15,488 nucleotides of DNA. It comes from an uncultured Bifidobacterium sp. (GTDB lineage: Bacteria > Actinomycetota > Actinomycetes > Actinomycetales > Bifidobacteriaceae). Shown here piece by piece: positions 6,896 through 12,934 of this stretch. The notes under the pieces were generated by a model. That model made no database searches. It was not told where the DNA came from and worked only from the letters and a program-made list of their open reading frames with translations. The stretch spans positions 1 to 15,488 of the forward strand of contig CALNAE010000118.1 in assembly GCA_937874315.1 (NCBI GenBank), in the 5' to 3' direction. Position numbers and translations under genes: made by a program. Position 1 is the first letter of the stretch, and the number at the start of each line of letters is the position of its first letter.

Positions 6896-7378
6896 TTGGC
6901 CACGGAAGAACAGAAGGTTTCGCTGATCGCCCAGAACAGGCGGGCTCGTCATGATTACGAGATCGAAGATCAATATGAGGCCGGGATCGCGTTGAGCGGC
7001 ACCGAGGTCAAGTCTCTTCGCGAGGGACATGCGTCGCTGGCCGAATCGTTCGTCTCCATCGATGGTCGAGGCGAGGTTTGGCTCGAGAATGCCAACATAC
7101 CCGAATATTTCAACGGAACGTGGAACAACCATGCCCCCAAGCGCAAGCGCAAGCTGCTGTTGCATGAGGCGCAGATCGCCAAGCTCATCCGTCAGACTCA
7201 GGCCAAGGGCTATACGATCGTGCCGTTAAGCCTGTATTTCAAGGCGGGTCGAGTGAAGGCCTCGATTGCCCTGGCTCGGGGAAAGCGCGAATACGATAAG
7301 CGACAGACGCTGCGGGAAGAACAGGACAAGCGCGAGGCTCAACGGGCGATGCGCTACGCCAACAAGCGCGTTCGGTGA
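6896..7378 (+). CDS. smpB: SsrA-binding protein SmpB
   Basis: SmpB binds tmRNA and brings it to stalled ribosomes, so that the incomplete protein is tagged for degradation and the ribosome freed. From TTG at 6896 the protein has 160 residues, the normal family length. It shows the conserved blocks ARHDYEIEDQYEAGIALSGTEVKSLREG, NIPEY, YTIVPLSLYFKAGRVKASIALARGKREYDKR and a basic C-terminal tail, which reaches the decoding centre. The open frame extends upstream to ATG 6803, adding 31 residues without family similarity (MFAIFQPRSP...). The TTG is chosen for its strong ribosome binding site and correct length. The tmRNA gene itself was not seen in the window. Confidence 0.95.
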   Translation: MATEEQKVSLIAQNRRARHDYEIEDQYEAGIALSGTEVKSLREGHASLAESFVSIDGRGEVWLENANIPEYFNGTWNNHAPKRKRKLLLHEAQIAKLIRQTQAKGYTIVPLSLYFKAGRVKASIALARGKREYDKRQTLREEQDKREAQRAMRYANKRVR

Positions 7379-7380
7379 GT

Positions 7381-7400
7381 CTCGCGACCGCTCGCGACCG
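7381..7400 (+). repeat. Tandem repeat CTCGCGACCG x2, able to form a hairpin
   Basis: Two exact 10-base units begin three bases after the smpB stop. Each contains the self-complementary TCGCGA, so 7382-7387 and 7392-7397 can pair as a six-pair stem with loop CCGC. No T-tract follows. It may weakly end the smpB transcript. The rest of the gap to 7533 shows only the inverted pair CGTTAC (7440-7445)/GTAACG (7464-7469) and the next ribosome binding site. Confidence 0.5.
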
Positions 7401-7516
7401 TTGCAATGTGGAATGGCCGACCATCATGGGAGCCGAAGGCGTTACAGTTGTGTCGTGCTTGCGGTAACGGAGCACACGGGGAGAGACATCATCGGTTGAC
7501 CGCCGACGATTTCAAC

Positions 7517-7523
7517 AGAGGAG
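7517..7523 (+). promoter_or_regulatory. Ribosome binding site of the first binding protein
   Basis: AGAGGAG ends ten bases before the ATG at 7534 and supports that start. No convincing promoter hexamer pair was found upstream. Confidence 0.55.
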
Positions 7524-7533
7524 AAGCATAGAG

Positions 7534-8484
7534 ATGACTGTCTTTGGACTGAATGAACATGCATGTCGGGCGTTGACGGGAGTCCTCGCATCGGCATTGC
7601 TACTCGCGACGGCTGCGTGCGGCACCACGGACACCGGCGACGCCTCGTCGGCTTCGGGATCCAGTTCGACGACGCAGTTGCAGGGTTACGACACCAGCGG
7701 CGTCAAGAAGGATGCCGCCATCGCGGCGCTGCTGCCGCAGTCGGTGACCAAGGACGGCAAATTCACGATAGGCGTGGAAACGACCTATGCGCCGGCCGAA
7801 TTCCTTGCCCAGGACGGCAAGACGGCCATCGGATACGAGATGGACCTTGCCAAGGCGCTGGCCCGTGTGTTCGGGCTTAAGGAAGAAACGGCATCCGCTC
7901 CCTTCGACTCGATTATTCCCGCGGTCGGCAGCAAATACGATGTAGGCTTCTCGGCGTTCACCGTGACCTCCGAACGCATCAAGGCCGTCGATTTCGTCAG
8001 CTATTTCAACGCGGGTTCAACCATGGTCGTCAAGCACGGCAATCCCAAGAAGATCAACCCCGACAACCTGTGCGGCACCACGGTCGGCGTGCAGATCGGC
8101 ACGGTGCAGGAGACCTCCATGGGAGATGCAAGCGCGAAGTGCAAGGCCGCCGGCAAGCAGGCCATCGAAGTGCAGGCCCAGAAGCAGCAGACCGACATCA
8201 CCACGGCCGTGATTACAGGTAAGGCCGATGCCTTCTACGCGGATACCCCCGTCGCGGGCTATGCGGTGAAGCAGACCGGCAGCCAGCTGCAGACCATCGG
8301 TGCCAACACCGGTGCCGTTCCGGAGGCGATCGCCATCAAGAAGGGTGACGCGTCCACCGTCGAAGCCGTGCAGAAAGGCATGCAGAAACTCATTGATGAT
8401 GGAACATACGGCAAGATCCTCGATTACTGGGGCGTCTCAGCCGGCGCGGTGAAAACCGCTGAGGTCAATCCGAAGGTCAAGTGA
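7534..8484 (+). CDS. Amino-acid ABC transporter substrate-binding lipoprotein, copy 1
   Basis: A 316-residue family 3 solute-binding protein. Residues 1-28 are a lipoprotein signal ending in LLLATAAC, with Cys29 as the lipid anchor; Thr at -3 is a slightly unusual lipobox. A short Ser/Thr/Gly linker follows. The two-lobed binding domain starts near GKFTIGVETTYAPAEF and includes FDSIIPAVGSKYDVGFSAFTVTSERIKAVDFVSYF, where the Arg of TSER in this family usually holds the ligand alpha-carboxylate. It would capture a polar amino acid outside the membrane and hand it to the permease encoded 2.4 kb downstream. Its stop overlaps the GTG of copy 2. It is the most divergent of the three copies: by hand, 26 of 41 residues match copy 3 in the first conserved block. 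The ligand cannot be told from sequence. Confidence 0.9.
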   Translation: MTVFGLNEHACRALTGVLASALLLATAACGTTDTGDASSASGSSSTTQLQGYDTSGVKKDAAIAALLPQSVTKDGKFTIGVETTYAPAEFLAQDGKTAIGYEMDLAKALARVFGLKEETASAPFDSIIPAVGSKYDVGFSAFTVTSERIKAVDFVSYFNAGSTMVVKHGNPKKINPDNLCGTTVGVQIGTVQETSMGDASAKCKAAGKQAIEVQAQKQQTDITTAVITGKADAFYADTPVAGYAVKQTGSQLQTIGANTGAVPEAIAIKKGDASTVEAVQKGMQKLIDDGTYGKILDYWGVSAGAVKTAEVNPKVK

Positions 8485-9497
8485 TCGGCATGTCCGCGTT
8501 GCAATTCAGGTTGAGCAGGCCACAGGTCGGTAATTCCTCGCTCGGCGCGCGATCGTCGAGAGGACGGGGCCGACGATTCGTTTCGCTATTGGTATCCGCT
8601 GCTTTGCTCGTCACAGTGGCCGCCTGCGGCACCACCGACACGTCCGGTTCGGTGGCCTCCGGTGGTTCTCGGTCGAGTGACTCAGCCGCCCTGCAGGGTT
8701 ACGATACCGGCGGCATCAAGAAAGATCCGGCGATTGCGGCGCTGTTGCCGAAGTCGGTGACCAAAGACGGCGTATTGACCGTCGGGGCGGATACTTCGTA
8801 CGCGCCGGGGGAGTTCCTGGCGGCGGATGGGAAGACCCCGGTCGGTTTCGATGTGGATCTGTCCAAAGCCATAGCGGCCATTTTCGGGTTGAAGGAGGTC
8901 ACGCTCACCTCGACGCTTGATACGGTGCTTCCTTCGGTGGGCAGCAAATACGATATCGCGATCTCCTCGTTGACGGTGACGCCGGCGAGGATGCAGGCCG
9001 TCGATTTCGTGACGTATTTCAAGGCGGGATCCACCTACGTGGTTCGCAAGGGCAATCCGAACCGTATCAATCCGAAGAACCTATGTGGTGTCAAAATGGC
9101 GATTCAGACCGGCAGCACCCAAGAGGAACTGATCAACGAGGCGAACCAGCAGTGCAAGGCCGAGGGCAAGGCGACGATGGAGATCCAATCCTCGAAGATG
9201 CAGACGGATGTGACCACCGCCGTGGCAACGGGCAAGGCCGATATATTCTATTCCGATACTCCCGTAGCCGGCTATGCCATCAAGCAGACCGGTGATGTGT
9301 TGGAGCCGATTGGCGAGGATGTCGGCGTTACGCCCGAGGCGGTGGCCATCAAGAAGGGCGATGCGGCGACGGCCAAGGCGGTGCAGCTCGCGATTCAAAA
9401 GCTGATGGACGACGGCACGTATAAGAAGATCCTCGCCACTTGGGGCGTCACCTCCGGTGCCATCGACAAGGCTGAGATCAACCCGAAGCTCGAATAA
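8481..9497 (+). CDS. Amino-acid ABC transporter substrate-binding lipoprotein, copy 2
   Basis: A 338-residue family 3 solute-binding lipoprotein. The GTG at 8481 overlaps the previous stop by four bases (GTGA), with GAAGG at 8472-8476; ATG at 8490 is the alternative and would give 335 residues. Either start leaves an unusually long, Arg-rich region before the hydrophobic core; the lipobox LLVTVAAC has its Cys at 49 from the GTG. The binding domain carries LTVGADTSYAPGEF and TVTPARMQAVDFVTYF, keeping the ligand-contacting Arg. Where copies 1 and 3 have FDSIIP, this one has LDTVLP, losing an aromatic at a position that often lines the pocket. That suggests a different ligand or affinity (inference). 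It is probably co-transcribed with copy 1. Confidence 0.9.
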   Translation: MIGMSALQFRLSRPQVGNSSLGARSSRGRGRRFVSLLVSAALLVTVAACGTTDTSGSVASGGSRSSDSAALQGYDTGGIKKDPAIAALLPKSVTKDGVLTVGADTSYAPGEFLAADGKTPVGFDVDLSKAIAAIFGLKEVTLTSTLDTVLPSVGSKYDIAISSLTVTPARMQAVDFVTYFKAGSTYVVRKGNPNRINPKNLCGVKMAIQTGSTQEELINEANQQCKAEGKATMEIQSSKMQTDVTTAVATGKADIFYSDTPVAGYAIKQTGDVLEPIGEDVGVTPEAVAIKKGDAATAKAVQLAIQKLMDDGTYKKILATWGVTSGAIDKAEINPKLE

Positions 9498-9569
9498 TCC
9501 GAGCTGGATCGCTGCCAGATGAACCGGTCCGTACGAGGCCGGGTCCGCTTACTCGGATGGACCATGCCG

Positions 9570-9590
9570 CGGTCGGGCCGAATCCGACTG
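9570..9590 (+). terminator. Possible hairpin after binding-protein copy 2
   Basis: CGGTCGG (9570-9576) can pair with CCGACTG (9584-9590), seven pairs including one G-T, over a seven-base loop. No T-tract follows. It lies in the 277-base gap between copies 2 and 3, which shows no gene and otherwise holds G-rich sequence and a small inverted repeat near its end. Confidence 0.3.
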
Positions 9591-9722
9591 ACTGAACTGA
9601 GCGGTGGTGGTGGAGTGGTGGGTTTGCAACCGTGGTGGGGAAGCCCCATATGAGCGCCATATTCCAGAGTGTGAAAGAATCACCCCGATGTAACCGTTTC
9701 GTAGCATATCGACCTTAGGGTG

Positions 9723-9739
9723 TGACCAATTACCGGTCA
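9723..9739 (+). promoter_or_regulatory. Inverted repeat TGACC-N7-GGTCA before copy 3
   Basis: Perfect five-base arms at 9723-9727 and 9735-9739, about 35 bases before the start of copy 3. The half-site TGACC recurs in two palindromes after copy 3. Possible operator; no regulator is recognised. Confidence 0.3.
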
Positions 9740-9763
9740 TGCCCAGCGATGGCCGGTGGCGAG

Positions 9764-9772
9764 AGGAGAGGG
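9764..9772 (+). promoter_or_regulatory. Ribosome binding site that sets the start of copy 3
   Basis: AGGAGAGGG precedes ATG 9775; AGGAG ends six bases before it. It overlaps the frame of the upstream ATG at 9739 and therefore argues for 9775. Confidence 0.7.
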
Positions 9773-9774
9773 AA

Positions 9775-10713
9775 ATGTCCACAACAATGATCCGGCGCAT
9801 AACGGCCGTCGCGCTTGGCGCGTCCATGATGCTAGCAGTTGCCGCCTGCGGGACCACCGACGACACGAGTTCTTCGCAGTCGTCATCCGGAACCGGCGCA
9901 TCTCAGCAGGGCTATGACACCAGTGCCATCAAGAAGGACCCCGCCATAGCCGCGCTGTTGCCGAAGTCGGTAACCAAGGACGGCACGTTGACAGTGGGGG
10001 CCGACACTTCCTATCCGCCCGCCGAATTCCTGGCGTCCGACGGCAAGACCCCCGTCGGCTTCGACGTGGACTTATCGAAGGCGATAGCGGCGGTGTTCGG
10101 TCTTAAGGAGCAGACTATCACGTCGAGCTTCGATTCGATTATTCCTTCGACCGGAACGAAATACGATATCGGCATCTCATCGTTCACCGTCACCAAGGAG
10201 CGCCTTAGAGCCGTCGATTTCGTGAGCTATTTCAAGTCGGGATCCACGTTTGTGGTGAAACACGGCAACCCACAGCATATCGACAGCGCCGACCTGTGTG
10301 GCGTCAAAATGGCGGTGCAGACCGGCACGTTGCAAGAGACCGCGGCCGCTGACATCAATGCGAAGTGCAAGGCGTCCGGCAAGAGCCAGTTGGAGATCCA
10401 GTCGCTCAAACAACAGACGGATGTGACCACCGCCGTGGCAACGGGCAAGGCGGATGTCTTCTATGCCGATACCCCGGTCGCAGGCTATGCCATCAAGCAG
10501 ACCGGCAACGAGCTGCAGACCATCGGAGAGGACGTCGGGGTGGCGCCTGAGGCGGTGGCCATCAGGAAGGGCGACGCGGACACAGCCAAGGCGGTGCAGC
10601 AGGCGATTCAAAAGCTGATCGACGACGGCACGTATAAGAAGATCCTCACCACCTGGGGCGTCGCCTCCGGTGCCATCGACAAGTCCGAGATCAATCCGAC
10701 CACCGGCGATTGA
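9775..10713 (+). CDS. Amino-acid ABC transporter substrate-binding lipoprotein, copy 3
   Basis: A 312-residue family 3 solute-binding lipoprotein. The signal peptide ends in MLAVAAC with the lipid Cys at 25, followed by GTTDD, the same CGTTD start of the mature protein as copies 1 and 2. The binding domain contains LTVGADTSYPPAEF, FDSIIPSTGTKYDIGISSFTVTKERLRAVDFVSYF with the conserved Arg, and a C-terminal lobe very like copy 2. The ATG at 9775 is chosen for its strong ribosome binding site and a normal signal length; an in-frame ATG at 9739 would add 12 hydrophilic residues. Similarity is mosaic: 37 of 41 residues equal copy 2 in the first block, but in the middle it matches copies 1 and 2 about equally. 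It has its own 5' gap and may be transcribed separately from copies 1-2. Confidence 0.9.
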   Translation: MSTTMIRRITAVALGASMMLAVAACGTTDDTSSSQSSSGTGASQQGYDTSAIKKDPAIAALLPKSVTKDGTLTVGADTSYPPAEFLASDGKTPVGFDVDLSKAIAAVFGLKEQTITSSFDSIIPSTGTKYDIGISSFTVTKERLRAVDFVSYFKSGSTFVVKHGNPQHIDSADLCGVKMAVQTGTLQETAAADINAKCKASGKSQLEIQSLKQQTDVTTAVATGKADVFYADTPVAGYAIKQTGNELQTIGEDVGVAPEAVAIRKGDADTAKAVQQAIQKLIDDGTYKKILTTWGVASGAIDKSEINPTTGD

Positions 10714-10743
10714 CCGCGGTCCTCATGATTCCTGACCATGGTC
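10712..10743 (+). promoter_or_regulatory. Paired palindromes GACCGCGGTC and GACCATGGTC
   Basis: Two perfect 10-base palindromes, at 10712-10721 (overlapping the stop of copy 3) and 10734-10743, have centres 22 bases apart, about two helical turns. They share the form GACC-N2-GGTC. The inner arms GGTC and GACC could also pair as a hairpin. A dimeric repressor site or an end-of-transcript structure are both possible; no T-tract is present. Confidence 0.35.
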
Positions 10744-10852
10744 TGCTGCGCGAACCGGGAGACGGTGACTGAACGGCAGTGCGGTGCGATTCCGTCCGTG
10801 CAATGCGGTCGCGGCCCGGGCGGGGGATCGTGCCGGGTATGCTGGGAGACAT

Positions 10853-10870
10853 TGATATGGTGAGATATCA
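10853..10870 (+). promoter_or_regulatory. Palindrome TGATAT-N6-ATATCA upstream of the permease
   Basis: An 18-base perfect inverted repeat with six-base arms and six-base spacer, ending 20 bases before the permease ATG. It overlaps a direct repeat of GATAT plus GGTGAG. The size and symmetry fit a binding site for a dimeric regulator placed where it would block transcription start or translation. Confidence 0.35.
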
Positions 10871-10890
10871 GGTGAGAAAAGAGAGTGCCC

Positions 10891-11880
10891 ATGGCTCGTA
10901 ACCGTAAAACAGACCCGGACGGTCCCCAGACGATTGACGCGCTTCCCGTGCGCCATCCCGGATCGTTGGTGGCGGGCATCATCGTTACGGTGCTGGCGTT
11001 AATGCTCATTCAGGGTTTGGTCACCAACAAGAACATGGATTGGCCCACCGTATGGAAATATCTGTTCAACGAGAACGTTCTCAACGGCATCGGCTGGACG
11101 TTGATTCTCACGGTGAGTTCGATGGTGATTTCCATTCTGCTCGCCGTGCTGCTGGCCATCATGCGCAAATCCATCAATCCGGTCCTGCGCGGGGTCAGTT
11201 GGTTCTATATCTGGTTCTTCCGCGGCACACCAGTCTGGACGCAGCTGGTGTTCTGGGGGTTGTTCTCGGTGTTGATTCCACAGATCTCCATCGGGGTGCC
11301 GTTCACGAATATCAGCTTCTGGTCGATGGATTCCGAACGCCTCGCCCAGGCCATCCGACCGGGTCTGTTGGCGGCGGTAGTCGGGCTAACGTTGAATGAG
11401 GCGGCATATCTGGCCGAAATCGTGCGTGCCGGGCTTGAAGCCGTCGATCCGGGGCAGAGCGAGGCCGCCAAGGCCCTTGGCATGCGTCGGACCATGGTGA
11501 TGCGGCGCATCATTCTGCCGCAGGCGATGCGTATCATCGTGCCCCCGACGGGCAACGAGACCATCGGCATGCTCAAAACGACATCGTTGGTAACCGCCGT
11601 GCCTTTCGGTCTGGAGCTGCAATTCGCGACGAATGCCATTGCCAATCGAATCTACAAGCCGATTCCGCTGCTTATCGTGGCATGCATCTGGTACCTGCTT
11701 ATCACCTCGATTCTCATGATCGGGCAGTCCTATCTCGAGCGTCATTTCGGCAAGGGTTTCGACCAGCATCCCGTGGGGACCGCGGGCAAACAGCCGCCGT
11801 ATCCCGGGAAAACCGACGGTGAACCGAAGAATGACGCGAAGAAAACCAACCAGGTCACCTTCGTGGGGTTGAACGCGTGA
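10891..11880 (+). CDS. Amino-acid ABC transporter permease, HisM/GlnP-type
   Basis: This integral membrane protein would form the translocation pore of the importer, probably as a homodimer because no second permease is encoded here. From ATG 10891 it has 329 residues; GTG at 10885 in frame would add two. Membrane helices are seen near the N-terminus (LVAGIIVTVLALMLIQGL), then GWTLILTVSSMVISILLAVLLAIM, WFYIWFFRGTPVWTQLVFWGLFSVL, a helix within LLAAVVGLTLNEAAYLAEIV, and IPLLIVACIWYLLITSILMIG. The FRGTP motif and the EAA loop EAAKALGMRRTMVMRRIILPQAMR, which docks to the ATPase, are typical of the polar amino-acid subfamily. A hydrophilic tail of about 40 residues follows the last helix. The gene overlaps the ATPase gene by four bases. 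Confidence 0.93.
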   Translation: MARNRKTDPDGPQTIDALPVRHPGSLVAGIIVTVLALMLIQGLVTNKNMDWPTVWKYLFNENVLNGIGWTLILTVSSMVISILLAVLLAIMRKSINPVLRGVSWFYIWFFRGTPVWTQLVFWGLFSVLIPQISIGVPFTNISFWSMDSERLAQAIRPGLLAAVVGLTLNEAAYLAEIVRAGLEAVDPGQSEAAKALGMRRTMVMRRIILPQAMRIIVPPTGNETIGMLKTTSLVTAVPFGLELQFATNAIANRIYKPIPLLIVACIWYLLITSILMIGQSYLERHFGKGFDQHPVGTAGKQPPYPGKTDGEPKNDAKKTNQVTFVGLNA

Positions 11881-12776
11881 ACGAGGCAAGTATGGCAAGC
11901 ACAACCGCAATGAACTCGAACGATATGTCGGCGAATGGTGCCGGTGGAAGCGACCATCCGTCGCGACCGGTGGCCGGGGACGTCGACCAGGTCTCGGCGA
12001 ACGAATCGTCGGCGGCCGTGGTGATCACAGACGTGCAGAAGTACTTCGGTCCTCTTCACGTGCTCAAAGGCATCGATATCACGGTGAGGCCCGGCACGGT
12101 GACGGTGATCCTCGGGCCCTCCGGCTCCGGAAAGTCGACCTTGCTGCGGCTGATCAATCAGTTGGAGACGCTTTCGGGGGGCAGCATCACCATCAACGGC
12201 GAACTCATAGGATTCAGGCATGTGACCCGGCACGGCGTCGATCGACTGCAGACGCTCAATGAGAAGGAGATCGCCCGACAGCGCGCCAAGCTCGGCATGG
12301 TCTTCCAGCGGTTCAACCTGTTTCCCCATAAAACGGCGTTGGAAAACGTCATGGAGGCGCCGGTCCATGTGGCTCATACATCCAAGGACGTGGCCCGGCA
12401 GGAGGCCATCGCGGAGCTCACGCGTGTCGGCTTGGCCGATCGGCTCGGGTATTACCCCGCTCAGCTTTCGGGTGGTCAGCAGCAGCGTGTGGCGATAGCG
12501 CGAGCGTTGGCGATGAAACCTGAGATCATGCTGTTCGATGAGCCTACGTCCGCGCTCGATCCCGAACTGGTGGGCGAGGTTCTGGGCGTGATGCGGTCCC
12601 TCGCCGATGGCGGTATGACGATGATCGTCGTGACCCATGAGATCGGATTCGCCCGTGAGGTCGCCGATCAGATCGTGTTCATGGACGGCGGCGTCGTGGT
12701 CGAGCAGGGTGGGCCCGATATCATCGACCATCCTAAGGAATCCAGATTCCAGAATTTTCTCAATCACGTGCTGTGA
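11877..12776 (+). CDS. Amino-acid ABC transporter ATP-binding protein, GlnQ-type
   Basis: The cytoplasmic ATPase that powers the importer. From GTG 11877 (GTGA overlap with the permease stop) it has 299 residues: a polar, Ser/Asn/Ala-rich extension of about 45 residues, then a complete ABC domain with Walker A GPSGSGKS (80-87), Q-loop Gln144 (VFQRFNLFPH), signature LSGGQQQ (197-203), Walker B IMLFDEP (217-223) and switch His254. The FNLFPH and ALENV motifs are typical of amino-acid importers. GlnQ-type proteins are usually 240-260 residues; the extra length is all N-terminal. ATG 11892, with GAGG five bases upstream, is an alternative start and would remove five residues. A long hairpin follows the stop, suggesting the end of the operon. 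Confidence 0.95.
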   Translation: MNEASMASTTAMNSNDMSANGAGGSDHPSRPVAGDVDQVSANESSAAVVITDVQKYFGPLHVLKGIDITVRPGTVTVILGPSGSGKSTLLRLINQLETLSGGSITINGELIGFRHVTRHGVDRLQTLNEKEIARQRAKLGMVFQRFNLFPHKTALENVMEAPVHVAHTSKDVARQEAIAELTRVGLADRLGYYPAQLSGGQQQRVAIARALAMKPEIMLFDEPTSALDPELVGEVLGVMRSLADGGMTMIVVTHEIGFAREVADQIVFMDGGVVVEQGGPDIIDHPKESRFQNFLNHVL

Positions 12777-12799
12777 ACACCAGCCGTGGGCTCGTCGGC

Positions 12800-12843
12800 C
12801 GAATCCTCCGATTCTGCGATGTGTTGCACGATCGGAGGATTCG
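12800..12843 (+). terminator. Perfect 13-pair hairpin after the transporter operon
   Basis: CGAATCCTCCGAT (12800-12812) and ATCGGAGGATTCG (12831-12843) are exact reverse complements. The 18-base loop can pair further (TGC with GCA). It begins 23 bases after the ATPase stop, a terminator position, but no T-run follows on either strand. It may be a terminator of the T-less actinobacterial kind or an mRNA-stabilising structure. Confidence 0.6.
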
Positions 12844-12920
12844 CGTATCTGACGTGTGTCGACGAGGCATAGGCTCCGTGAATATTCCAGGCATTGCGCA
12901 GATATCTCGTCACGGTCCCA

Positions 12921-12926
12921 TACACT
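12921..12926 (+). promoter_or_regulatory. Candidate -10 of glmS, TACACT
   Basis: TACACT ends eight bases before the glmS ATG at 12935, so transcription would start at or next to the start codon. TTGCGC at 12894-12899 is a possible -35 but the spacer of 21 is too long. No good ribosome binding site precedes glmS, and no glmS ribozyme is possible in so short a leader. Confidence 0.35.
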
Positions 12927-12934
12927 GGTGAACC

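Noticed and set aside
7379..7533. tmRNA gene next to smpB
   Set aside because: The gap is too short for tmRNA and shows no tRNA-like ends or tag-coding frame.
11742..12767. Minus-strand open frame of 341 codons opposite the ATPase
   Set aside because: It mirrors the ABC ATPase gene, whose Walker and signature motifs are intact. The antisense product is His/Arg/Asp-rich and has no start signals.
12844..12934. glmS ribozyme or riboswitch upstream of glmS
   Set aside because: The gap is short, with no ribozyme core visible, and a likely transcription start next to the ATG. This ribozyme is known from Firmicutes.
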